DNA from: Lihuaxuella thermophila
Lineage (GTDB): Bacteria; Bacillota; Bacilli; Thermoactinomycetales; Thermoactinomycetaceae
NCBI RefSeq assembly: GCF_900110165.1
Contig: NZ_FOCQ01000002.1
Span: forward strand, 290,501 to 354,500
Length of the DNA stretch: 64,000 bases
Direction of reading: 5' to 3'
In this document: positions 42,960-52,027 of the stretch, piece after piece
How positions within the stretch are numbered: the first letter of the stretch is position 1
Layout: each line of letters opens with the position of its first letter
Made by a program: the position numbers and the translations under genes
The notes under the pieces: model-generated
What the model saw: the letters and a program-made list of their open reading frames with translations, nothing else
Database searches by the model: none
Told to the model about the DNA's origin: nothing

Positions 42960-45900
42960 ATGAGTAAAAAGATTATTGTTTCGAAAAAACCATTTTCTAA
43001 ATATAAGACGATTACCGAGGCCATACAAAAAGCAGTGCCTGGAACCAAAATTTTTATTGAACCAGGTATCTATAAGGAAAATATTGTTATAGATAAACAG
43101 GTTGAACTGCTTGGCAAAGGACCGGTGAATGAAATTGTGGTTCGCAGTGAAAATTCCACTTCTATTCTGATGCAGACAGAGCGCGCGACTGTTCGTGGGA
43201 TCACCATCCACCAGAGGGGGGAAGCGAAGGGGGATGAGTATTTTGTTGCCGTTGATGTACCTATGGGTTCATTAACTTTAGAGGATTGCCACATTCGTTC
43301 GGATATCGGGCATGGCGTACGCATTTATCATTTGCATACCAATCCGGTCATCCAGCGATGCAACATTCATCATGCGAAAGGAGTTGGAATTCTAATATAT
43401 AGTGAAGGAAATCCGGTCATCAAAGACTGTAAAATTTATAATAGCGAACATAATGGAGTATGGGTGAGAGAAAAAGGCCGTGGGACCATTGAGAATTGCG
43501 AAATATACGGTAACAAGTTTCCAAACATAACGATCACAAGTGAAGGGAATCCGGTCATCAAAGGCTGTAAGATTTATAATAGCGAACAAAATGGCGTATG
43601 GGTGTACGATCAAGGGCGCGGGACCATCGAGGATTGTGAGATATACAGTAACAAGTATCCGAATATAGGTATTACAAGAGAAGGGAATCCGGTCATCAAA
43701 GGCTGTAAAATTTATAATTGTGAACAAAATGGGATATGGGTGAAAGAAAAAGGCCGCGGAACCATCGACAATTGCGAAATCTACGGTAGCAAGTATCCAA
43801 ATATAGCGATAGCAAGCGAAGGAAATCCTGTAATAACAGGCTGTAAAATTTATAAGAGTGAACAAAACGGAGTATGGGTGCACAAAAAAGGCCGTGGGAC
43901 CATTGAGAAGTGTGAAATCTTCGGTAACAGGCAGCCAAATATTCATATAGAAAGTGAAGGGAATCCGGTCATCAAAGGCTGTAAAATTTATAAGAGTGAA
44001 CAAAACGGAGTATGGGTGCACGAAAATGGCTTCGGAACCATCGAGAATTGCCAGATCTACAGGAACGGTTATCCAAATATAGCGATAAAAAGTGAAGGGA
44101 ATCCGGTCATCAAAGGGTGTAAAATTCATAATAGCGAACAAAATGGCGTATGGGTGTACGATCAAGGGCGCGGGACCATCGAGGATTGTGAAATATACAG
44201 TAACAAGTATCCGAATATAGCTATAACAGGCGAAGGAAATCCGGTATTCAGAGACTGTAAGATATACAATAATAGCCATTATGGAGTGTGGGTCAAAGAT
44301 AAAGGCCGTGGGACGGTTGAGAGTTGCGAAATATACAGTAACAATGTGGCGAATATAATGATAGAAAGTGAAGGGAATCCGGTCATCAGAGGCTGTGAGA
44401 TTCGCAATAGTGAACAAAATGGAGTATGGGCTCTCAATAAAGGACATGGGACCATCGAAAATTGCAAAATTTACGGGAATTCCAACCGGGATATCCTCAT
44501 TTCTGAGGATAGTCATACAAAGGTTTTGAATGAAGCGGGTCCGAGAGAAGAAAAGTCGGAAAAGGCGAAGCCGGATCGTTCTTCACAAGCGTCCTCGGAG
44601 TTAACGGAAGTATTAGCGGAATTAGATTCATTAATTGGAATGGAAAACGTCAAAGAGCAGATCCGGAAAACCATTGAATATATTCAATTCAATCAAGAGC
44701 TGGCTAAGTTTGGGATTGAATCGGAAAATCTCAAACTGGCTGTTTCCCATACGGTACTGTACGGAAATCCGGGGACGGGAAAGACGACCCTGGCCAAGTT
44801 GTTGGGAAAGCTCTACCGGGCCATGGGATTGTTGTCTTCCGGCCACGTTGTTCAGGTGAACCGTGAAAAGTTAGTTGCCGAATATATAGGGCAAACAGCC
44901 CCCAAAACAAAAGCCAAAATCGATGAAGCCATAGGCGGAGTGTTATTTATTGATGAAGCCTACGAACTGACCAATAAAGGCCTCAAAAATGACTTTGGTC
45001 CGGAGGCCATAGCGGTGCTGCTGGAAGAGATGGAAAATAAAAAGGGTGAATTTATGGTCGTGGTTGCGGGCTACACTCAGGAAATGGCCCGTTTTCTGGA
45101 AGCAAATCCAGGGTTGAAAAGTCGATTTACACAATACTTCCACCTCCAGGACTATACCCCTAAGGAGATGGTGGAGATTGCCAGGAAAATGGTAAGAGAT
45201 CAAAAACGTCAACTTTCACAAGATGCTGAGGAAGCGTTAGCTGAGGAATTTACGCGGTTATGGAGGAAAAGAGATCGGTTTTTTGCGAATGCCCGCACGG
45301 TGCGTACCTATGTCGAAGCCATGCTGCAGGCTCAGGCACAACGATGTCTGCGAGTGCCAAGAGAGCAATGGACAAAGGAGTTTCTTTTGACATTAACTTC
45401 AGAGGATGTCAAAGCAACCATCCCAAAGGAGAAAACAAAAGCGTTTGACCTCCCGATTAACGAAGCATTATTATCTGAAGCTTTACAGCAATTACATCGC
45501 ATGATCGGGATGAAACGGGTAAAAGAAGAAATTGCAAAGCTGGTCACGCTGGTTCGGTTTTACAAGGAAGAAGGAAGATCCCTGGATGAGCTGTCTCCTC
45601 ATACATTACTCATTGGAAGTCCGGGAACGGGAAAAACAGAAGTCGCCCGGATTCTGGCAAGAATATACGAAGCACTGGGGATTTTGGAGCGGGGAGATCT
45701 CGTAGAGGTAAACCGCGATCAATTAGTAAGTGCTTATCAGGGTGAAAGCGAAAAACTCATTGCCGTTTATATCGATCAAGCAATGGGGGGGACGCTGCTG
45801 ATTGATGAAGTGTACCAGCTCACGCAATATGGTTTACAAGACCCGGGGCATAAAGTAATTGAAGTATTACTGAAGCGGATGGAAGATGACCGAGGAAAAT

Positions 45901-46270
45901 TCATTGTTATTGCAACGGGGTATAAAGAGAAAATAGAACAATTTTTAGACAGTAATGATGGTTTGCGCAGACGTTTTGTCCGTCGGATTGAATTTGAGGA
46001 TTATACGCATGCAGAGTTGATGCAAATTAGCGACTTAATGTTTCAGGAAAAGGGATATCAATTGGACCCCAAAGCCTGCTTGCTTATTACGAATACGTGT
46101 GTAAACATCGGGATCATACATTTGGTAATGCCGGGCTTGCCCGGAATATCGTGAATGAAACAATAAAGAATCTCGACTACAGGATCGCGAAACTACCGAA
46201 AGAAAAACGTACGCAGGAGGCAATGAAAACCATCTTGGCAGAGGATATCCAACTTGACACGGAAAAGTAG
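42960..46270 (+). CDS. right-handed beta-helix protein fused to two CbxX/SpoVK-type AAA+ ATPases, frameshift near the 3' end
   Basis: Residues about 1-515 form a parallel beta-helix with eight near-identical 46-residue units (43401-44504). Then come two AAA+ modules of the CbxX/CfqX (SpoVK) family. Module 1: SLIGMENVKEQI, Walker A GNPGTGKTT near residue 602, Walker B VLFIDEAYEL, pore-type loop VAEYIGQTAPKT. Module 2: MIGMKRVKEEI, Walker A GSPGTGKTE near 886, Walker B TLLIDEVYQL. The frame closes at 46154, but the expected end (HRDHTFGNAGLARNIV to DTEK) continues in the -1 frame to TAG 46270; the shift falls about 46064-46080 near CCCC-AAA. GGGAGG precedes the ATG by ten bases. Probably a cytosolic remodeller; target unknown. 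Confidence 0.8.
43401..44504 (+). repeat. eight tandem 138-bp repeats coding beta-helix turns
   Basis: Each unit starts SEGNPVIKGCKIYNSEQNGV and has a GRGTIE-C-IY-N---PNI half. Units 2 and 6 share the rare string VYDQGRGTIEDCEIYSNKYP, unlike their neighbours, which points to copying between repeats. Confidence 0.9.
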
Positions 46271-46313
46271 CTTGTTAAATATGATGGGATCAAAATTTCC
46301 CCCGTCCATATAA

Positions 46314-46395
46314 CTCGAAAACCGTTGTACGGCAACCCGTACCGTGGGTTCCAAACCCACCCTCTCCGCCAGAATCAAAGGGCTTCGCGATTGCG
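46314..46395 (+). repeat. decayed third copy of the tRNA-Ser 3' fragment
   Basis: Matches 34250-34330 from the anticodon loop through the CCA and into the terminator, but has a 2-bp deletion in the variable arm, changes in the T-arm (TTCCAAAC in place of TTCGAATC) and other substitutions. Confidence 0.85.
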
Positions 46396-46681
46396 GAGGG
46401 GGGGATCTCTGCTTCGATGATTCGCCCATTAGGGGGAAAGTTGGCAGACGCCTAATCAGTTCTAATTTGACCTAGCAGGAAATTTAGACAGAAGAAAGGA
46501 ACCCTTAATGGTATATTTCCCGGGATTTGATCGTATCTGAGAAGAGTTGAAACAGTCATCGACATGGACACCCATTGGATTTATTAATGCCTTGCCCGGG
46601 AACGAGAGCCTGCCGCCAATATAAAAAGAAGCCGCCTGATGGGCGACTTTTTCAGAAATGGCATAAACACGGTTGGATGGG
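46396..46681. other. junction between the accessory segment and the Mn catalase gene
   Basis: No gene recognised; one leftward terminator at 46622-46648. Confidence 0.45.
46622..46648 (-). terminator. terminator of the Mn catalase gene
   Basis: On the minus strand GTCGCC pairs with GGCGGC (one G-U) around ATCA, then TTCTTTTTAT. Confidence 0.65.
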
Positions 46682-47569
46682 TTAGTGTGTTGGCATGGTT
46701 TGTGTAAACTGGCTTTGAATTTCTTGAGGCAACCCGGGGCTAAATTCAGCGGGAATCTCTGCCGCTTCAGGCAACGGATAACCTTCAGGAGGGGTGACCA
46801 CGGAGAGAGTGCCGCCGGTCCGGCTTGGCGCCATCCCCTGAAAAATCTGGGCAATTTGGGTAGTGTCCATGCGGAAATTAAATTGAACTTTATCCCAACC
46901 GCGATCGATGTACTTTTGGCACTCCGGGTACTTCGAAATATCGATATCAGGGATCGGAAGCACCTTGCCCCAATTAACCCCGAGCGTTTCCAAGGCTTTA
47001 GCGAAGGCGATTTGGTGTGCGGTATCCCGAACGATGAGGAAGGCGAGGGTCTCGCGCAGGGTTTTGTTCGAACTCATCTCGTAAATACGGCACTTTTGCA
47101 ACCTGCCGGTGGACTCAAGGACGAGATTGTCGAGTAAGTCAGCGATCAGGTTCCCGCTGCTGTACACCCAGGAGCCATTCCAGGGGTTTCCTGCGGCGTC
47201 TACGGGCATCGATCCCTGAGCTCCTACCAGGTAATGGTGAATCTGGCCTCCCCGCAATGCCTCATTCAGTGGAATCGCAGCATTGCCAGCATTCCCATCG
47301 GCGGGGGAAGTTCCCGATCCTTCCAACAACTTATTGATCGTGGTCATGACAAGCTCCACATGGCTGATCTCTTCGACAAACACCCCGCGAATGAGGTCGC
47401 GGAATGGCTTGGCCTTGCCACGGAAGTTGGCACTCTGAAAGAAAAACTGCATCATCGTACGCATCTCGCCAAAGTGTCCGCCAAGGGTCTCCTGTAGAGC
47501 CTTAGCGGCGTCCGGATCCGGCTGGTCAGGAACAATTTCGTTGATCAACTTCTCAGTGTAAAAGAACAT
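46682..47569 (-). CDS. manganese catalase
   Basis: A 295-residue non-heme catalase that breaks down H2O2 with a di-manganese centre. GGGAGG is nine bases before the ATG. It starts MFFYTEKLINEIVPDQPDPD, typical of the family, and shows the four-helix ferritin-like ligands: ETLGGHFGEMRTMMQFFFQS, VEEISHVELVMTTINKL (E-x2-H), and ETLAFLIVRDTAHQIAFAKA (E...H). Family members in Bacillales are often spore-associated (CotJC-like), though this longer form with the PWNGSWVYSSGNL region is the cytoplasmic type. Monocistronic. Confidence 0.92.
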   Translation of the reverse strand: MFFYTEKLINEIVPDQPDPDAAKALQETLGGHFGEMRTMMQFFFQSANFRGKAKPFRDLIRGVFVEEISHVELVMTTINKLLEGSGTSPADGNAGNAAIPLNEALRGGQIHHYLVGAQGSMPVDAAGNPWNGSWVYSSGNLIADLLDNLVLESTGRLQKCRIYEMSSNKTLRETLAFLIVRDTAHQIAFAKALETLGVNWGKVLPIPDIDISKYPECQKYIDRGWDKVQFNFRMDTTQIAQIFQGMAPSRTGGTLSVVTPPEGYPLPEAAEIPAEFSPGLPQEIQSQFTQTMPTH

Positions 47570-48057
47570 AGGTGGTTCCTCCCTTAATGATAAAAACGAG
47601 TTTTATATAAGTTCCGATATTTACCAGAACTTTTCTGAAGACAAAAAAACAAGGGTTGTCGGAGTTACTATTTGAAGAGGATATAAAATTTATTCAATAA
47701 AACAGATCTTATCTTCGATGTGTTTTGTTTATTTGAAGATACTGTTATGATGATTCGGGTAAATAATTTGTTGGCTACGATGGTACATTTGTTCTTAATG
47801 GTCTGAAAAAACAATTACCCATTCATAACAGAGAAAAAAGCGTTAAAAGAGTCACCCAATTCAACTTATCCTCATGTATTCATTGGTTTGAAAACCGGTG
47901 TGCTTCGTGATGAGAATACAGTGTTGGAGTGGGATGCTAGCTGTGAAGCTGCTGACCCTCACAAATGCCAAACAGAAAAATCGCCTCCTCAAAAGCACAA
48001 GCTTTGAGGAGGCGATTTTTCTTCCCAATCCGGTTATTATCTTCCGGATTCTGTCTA
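47570..48057. other. intergenic with a coding remnant and a strong terminator
   Basis: An open stretch (about 47805-48006, +) reads STYPHVFIGLKTGVLRDENT and EWDASCEAADPHKC but has no start and ends inside the terminator; it looks like the 3' end of a lost gene. Confidence 0.35.
47976..48020. terminator. 18-bp perfect inverted repeat, bidirectional terminator
   Basis: AAAAATCGCCTCCTCAAA pairs with TTTGAGGAGGCGATTTTT around a nine-base loop. Confidence 0.9.
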
Positions 48058-48551
48058 TTAGAGATCTCTTCGTGCAAATGATCGTATGGCAAGCCAGAGA
48101 GCGATGATTCCGTACAGACATGTATAGACCATCATGATGTCACTCGGGACCGGCACGCTGCCAAATATCCCTTGTGTCGCTAAAGAAAGGGTTTGTCTGC
48201 CGAGTCAAATAAATAAATCGTCATTTTCCTGAACAAAGAGTCTATCGGAAAGATCAGGCTGGTTACGATCCCGATGTTCACCATCACTTTTACTTGAGTC
48301 ATGCCGCCAAACTGTTCAATAAATCCGCCGAACAGACCTCGCAACAACCAATTAAATGTGTGACATCGCCTGCTTGATATGATTTGTTGCAGACTGGAGA
48401 GGTCGGCTTTGGTATAGAGCCGATGACCCGAATCCGAATACCGTGAAGGAGAGAGCAAGCCAATCCGGTCGTAATGGTGAAGGGTTCGCACGGTCAGCCC
48501 GGTTTGTTTAGCCAATTCTCCCACTTTCCAAACTTCCTTGTCTATGATCAT
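48058..48551 (-). pseudogene. deletion fusion of a MerR regulator and an ABC-2 permease
   Basis: The ORF 48551-48180 begins as a MerR regulator (WKVGELAKQTGLTVRTLHHY, DRIGLLSPSRYSDSGHRLYT, LQQI) and switches near residue 58 to a membrane sequence (LRGLFGGFIEQFGGMTQVKV, IGIVTSLIFPIDSLFRKMTI). After its stop another frame continues the permease end (GIFGSVPVPSDIMMVYTCLY, ALWLAIRSFARRDL) to 48058. So a deletion has joined the regulator's first third to the C-terminal part of a neighbouring ABC transporter permease, with a further frameshift. The upstream MerR-type promoter is intact. Confidence 0.7.
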
Positions 48552-48590
48552 CCCCTCATTTCGCGCGAGTTGTTTTTTGCCGGCAACCTT

Positions 48591-48621
48591 AGTGTACGAC
48601 CTGACGCTGCGTCAGGAGCAA
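48591..48621 (-). promoter_or_regulatory. MerR-type promoter with 19-bp spacer and palindromic operator
   Basis: On the minus strand TTGCTC, a 19-bp spacer and TACACT; the spacer holds the palindrome CCTGACG-CAG-CGTCAGG (48600-48616). The over-long spacer with a central dyad is the hallmark of promoters twisted open by MerR activators. Confidence 0.75.
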
Positions 48622-49025
48622 TCCCTATTTTCATTTAAATGAGCCCTTCTATTGAAGTTTTTAGCTTTCTGATCCGGTTCATCCTGCAACTGTGAGGAGA
48701 AGTTGTTCTGAGTGTCTTATTTTAATTTTTAAACAAAGGTTTTTATTTTATATTTGTCGAAATAATGGATACGCCTATGTTGTGACTTTTTCTATTGCAT
48801 AAGTCTGTTTTTGCATATTCGTTTTTCGGATTAATTAGAAAGGTACCATTTATCCGCCAACGAGATTATCCATTCACTCTGCTTTTAATGCTCCAGCCTG
48901 TCGTTGTTAATTTTTACAACTTGGGCGTTCCATTCTCCGGGAAAGGAGGGCGGCCGACCACAGAGCGATTGGAAGAGGATTGATGCACCTTGCTCTCAAA
49001 AAAAGAGAAAGGAGCCGGTCTGTGT
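48622..49025. other. leader of the carboxypeptidase gene
   Basis: No gene recognised; AT-rich part around 48720-48830 may hold promoters in both directions. Confidence 0.4.
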
Positions 49026-50321
49026 ATGAAAAAGAGAAAATGGATGTATGTCCTGTTAGCTTCCCTTTTGGTTCTGGCTTGCCTTCCGGCAACCACCTTT
49101 GGACAACCCGATCAACGGGGGAAAAACATTGCCGCCCCGAATGGAGATATTGGAATCTATATGGTTCAGGATGTCCGGACCAAAGAGTCCCGGACGGCCA
49201 TCGCCAGAACAGGAGCGGCCATTGAGGAAGTCGGCAAGGATTATGTGGTGATCACCGCCACCGCACAGGAGGTGCAACAGCTGAAACAATCGGGCTTCAA
49301 ACTGGAGCCGGGCGTCTTTTTTGGGGCTGAAGATTTTCCTTCCTATGATTCCCTTTATCATAACTATCAGGAAATGGTTGCCGAAATAGATCAGGTGGCC
49401 GCTGCCCGTCCTAATATCGTAAAAAAATTCAGCATTGGAACTTCCTACGAAGGCCGCCAGCTCTGGGCAGTTAAAATCAGCGACCAAGTAGAAACCGACG
49501 AAAATGAACCGGAAGTGCTCTATGTTTCCCTCCATCATGCCCGCGAACATTTGACCGTCGAAATGGCTCTGTACCTCCTTCATCTTTTTGCAGACAATTA
49601 CGGTAGGGATTCCCGCATTACCAACATCGTCAACAGCCGCGAAGTATACATCGTCTTCAACCTCAATCCCGATGGCGGCGAGTACGATACCGCCAATGGG
49701 AGTTATCAGTACTGGCGCAAAAATCGTCAGCCCAATTCCGGATCAAGATATATCGGCACTGACTTAAACCGCAATTACGGATACAAATGGGGCTGCTGCG
49801 GCGGTTCCAGCGGAAGCCCTTCCAGTGAAACCTATCGCGGCTCCGCTCCGTTTTCTGCCCCGGAAACGGCCCGCTTACGTGATTTTATCAACAGCCGGGT
49901 CATCGGCGGCAAACAACAAATTAAAGCGTCGATCACTTTCCACACATACAGCGAGTTAATCCTCTGGCCTTACGGTTACACGTATGAAGATACTCCCGGC
50001 GACATGAGCGCTGATGACCATCAGGTATTCGTCACGATGGGACAAGCCATGGCCCAAACCAATGGCTACACACCGCAGCAATCGAGTGACCTGTATATCA
50101 CCGACGGGGATTTCACCGACTGGGCTTACGGCGCACACAAAATCTTCGCGTTTACTTTTGAAAAGTATCCAACCAGTTCCAATCCCGGCTTCTATCCACC
50201 CGATGAAGTGATCGCCAGGGAAACGGCACGGAATCGGGAAGCGGTTCTCTATCTCGCCGAAAATGCCGATTGCCCTTATCGAACAATCGGAAAAGGATCC
50301 CAATATTGCAGCGCCCCTTAA
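49026..50321 (+). CDS. cpt: secreted zinc carboxypeptidase T (M14)
   Basis: A 431-residue preproenzyme. ATG 49026 follows AAAGGAG; the signal peptide is [21 protein letters not shown] propeptide runs to about residue 98, and the mature form probably starts [15 protein letters not shown], nearly the same as mature carboxypeptidase T of Thermoactinomyces vulgaris. Zinc ligands: [10 protein letters not shown] (H and E) and ITFHTYSE (H); substrate-binding [22 protein letters not shown] segment and general base Glu in AFTFEKYP. It removes C-terminal hydrophobic and basic residues from peptides outside the cell. Monocistronic with its own terminator. Confidence 0.95.
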   Translation: MKKRKWMYVLLASLLVLACLPATTFGQPDQRGKNIAAPNGDIGIYMVQDVRTKESRTAIARTGAAIEEVGKDYVVITATAQEVQQLKQSGFKLEPGVFFGAEDFPSYDSLYHNYQEMVAEIDQVAAARPNIVKKFSIGTSYEGRQLWAVKISDQVETDENEPEVLYVSLHHAREHLTVEMALYLLHLFADNYGRDSRITNIVNSREVYIVFNLNPDGGEYDTANGSYQYWRKNRQPNSGSRYIGTDLNRNYGYKWGCCGGSSGSPSSETYRGSAPFSAPETARLRDFINSRVIGGKQQIKASITFHTYSELILWPYGYTYEDTPGDMSADDHQVFVTMGQAMAQTNGYTPQQSSDLYITDGDFTDWAYGAHKIFAFTFEKYPTSSNPGFYPPDEVIARETARNREAVLYLAENADCPYRTIGKGSQYCSAP

Positions 50322-50335
50322 TATTTTTAAACATC

Positions 50336-50376
50336 CAAGAGAGAAGCGGTTGCATATCCGACTTCTCTCTTTTTTA
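50336..50376 (+). terminator. terminator after cpt
   Basis: AGAGAGAAG-CGG pairs with CCG-CTTCTCTCT, then T6. Confidence 0.8.
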
Positions 50377-50522
50377 ATCCGGAATGTTAAAATAGACTCG
50401 ATTCCCAATTTTATAAATTATCGTTTAACCCGGTGATGACACACCATCTGCTTTAGGTTGTATCAAAATAATTGGATGGGGATCATTCATACTTTCAAAA
50501 CCGGTTCATGGAGGATAGAAAC

Positions 50523-50994
50523 TTGCGTATGAATCCATTTAGTAAGAGCCGAAGCCATCATGATAAAATGTGATGTCGAAGGGGTTATGAAGGTATTGGT
50601 TCAGTGTGATATGAAAGAATCTTTTTATCGTTTTCCTGGCGGCAGTGTTGAATTTTCTGAGTCTGCGGCATCTGCAATTCAAAGAGAATGTATGGAAGAG
50701 TACAATTTAAAGATTGAAGTCGGAGAATTAGTTGCAGTGGCTGAACGATTGGTAGAGTTTGATGGACAGGTTCATCACTCTGTTACTCTCTTCCATAAAG
50801 CAACTTTAAATGACGAGGATTGTAAAAGAGAGTGCTACAGGCACAAAGGGTATAGCCACGTACAAATGTTATGGAAAACATTTTCTGAATCGAGAAAAAG
50901 GCCATTGTATCCAGAAGGAATCCTCGAACATCTTCAAAAGGGAGACAATTCTGTTGCACACTTGGTTTTCGGTCTTTACATCTTGAGACAATAA
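50523..50994 (+). CDS. Nudix hydrolase, probable frameshift near its start
   Basis: The Nudix box is FPGGSVEFSESAASAIQREC then MEEYNL, complete except for the last Gly, which is Asn. Read from ATG 50560 the protein is 144 residues and lacks the usual first strand. Upstream, TTG 50523 (eight bases after GGAGG) begins MRMN, and the missing strand HLVRAEAI is present one base out of frame; removing one C of the CC at 50533-50534 joins them. The gene is thus either frameshifted or starts at 50560 without a good ribosome site. Substrate unknown. Confidence 0.65.
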
Positions 50995-51076
50995 GGAATT
51001 ACCTCCATTATCACCTACTGCGACCCTTCTCATAATCAACAACCGATCATATGAGCACAATTGGGGAGCTGATTGG

Positions 51077-51619
51077 ATGCAGGAGAAAAGCCTCATTGAG
51101 TTGTCCCTTACCGCTTTAAAAAAACGACTGGAAAATAACAATCAAATGATTGAAGTATATGGGGGACGGGGGCATATTGGAACCTACACATGCAGGTTTC
51201 ATGAACCCGCAACCTTGGAACAGATCAGAGCTTTTGAGGAAAAAACGGGGTGGATCCTCCCTGAGGATTATAAAAATTTCCTGTTGATAACCAATGGGTG
51301 CCGATTATTCGATCATCCGGAATACGGCGGGGAAAATATCCTGTACAGCTTGGATGAGATTCTGTTCTATGCCGTCGGGGAGCCGTTTGAAGGGCGGTAT
51401 ACCATCGCCGATCTGTACGGGGATCATCTGGTAATTGATTCCCATCTATATCAAAGCGGCGACCCTGATTATCTGCTTGTGAAAGATAAAATAGCCCCAT
51501 TGAAAGATGCGCGGAAGCTTTATATGAATTTTGAATTATGGTTTGACAGATTTCTCATCAGTCAGGGAAGTTCCTTTTGGAACTGGCCGGTTTATACGGC
51601 AAAAAACTACGATCGATGA
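51077..51619 (+). CDS. SMI1/KNR4 (SUKH) family protein
   Basis: A 180-residue protein. ATG 51077 is eight bases after GGGGAG. SUKH features: ATLEQIRAFEEKTGWILPED near residue 50, YKNFLLITNGCRLFDH, and a C-terminal NFELWFDRFLISQG. Such proteins act most often as immunity proteins against nuclease-type polymorphic toxins. No toxin gene is adjacent, so it may be an orphan immunity gene protecting against toxins of relatives. Confidence 0.75.
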   Translation: MQEKSLIELSLTALKKRLENNNQMIEVYGGRGHIGTYTCRFHEPATLEQIRAFEEKTGWILPEDYKNFLLITNGCRLFDHPEYGGENILYSLDEILFYAVGEPFEGRYTIADLYGDHLVIDSHLYQSGDPDYLLVKDKIAPLKDARKLYMNFELWFDRFLISQGSSFWNWPVYTAKNYDR

Positions 51620-52027
51620 TGCCGGGAATGAAGGGCCATCCATCTTCAAACGATAAATAAATCGGCATGGGTCTTGAAGCCATTCGAAGGGTGTATCTTC
51701 CTGTGGAGGAGAAACGAGAGCCTCACCAATTGAAGGACGGTGCAATTGGCGAGCTTTATCATGATATCTTATGCGAACAAATCCTTGGCTCCCTTGCTAA
51801 GAAGCGGGGGCTTTTTTTGTAGAAAACAATGGTTGCTTCCAAGAGGCCCCGATCCCAAAAATGGAGCAGAAATGTAATCCATAGAAAAAGACGGGCTCAA
51901 CTTTCATTGGGGTGGAAGGTGAGTCATTTTATTAACTTTCATTCTTTTCTCCGGAACAAAGACAAAAATTCCATGTGATTCCCGAATAAAAAAACGTGCG
52001 GAATATTTCGGGAAAGGGGTATATAGC
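51620..52027. other. intergenic before the cell-wall-binding protein gene
   Basis: Holds a terminator (51788-51818) and the ribosome site of the next gene; nothing else recognised. Confidence 0.45.
51788..51818 (+). terminator. intrinsic terminator
   Basis: GCTCCC pairs with GGGGGC (one G-U), then T7. Confidence 0.7.

Noticed and set aside
43401..44504. Possible CRISPR array from regular repeats
   Set aside because: The 138-bp repeats are in frame, contiguous and code for beta-helix turns; there are no spacers.
43392..44516. 374-codon minus ORF across the beta-helix repeats
   Set aside because: It is the regular antisense shadow of the tandem repeats and has no ribosome site; the plus frame has clear domains.
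46193..46429. 78-codon minus ORF with AERVGLEPTVRVAV
   Set aside because: Antisense of the tRNA-Ser fragment; the same false protein pattern.
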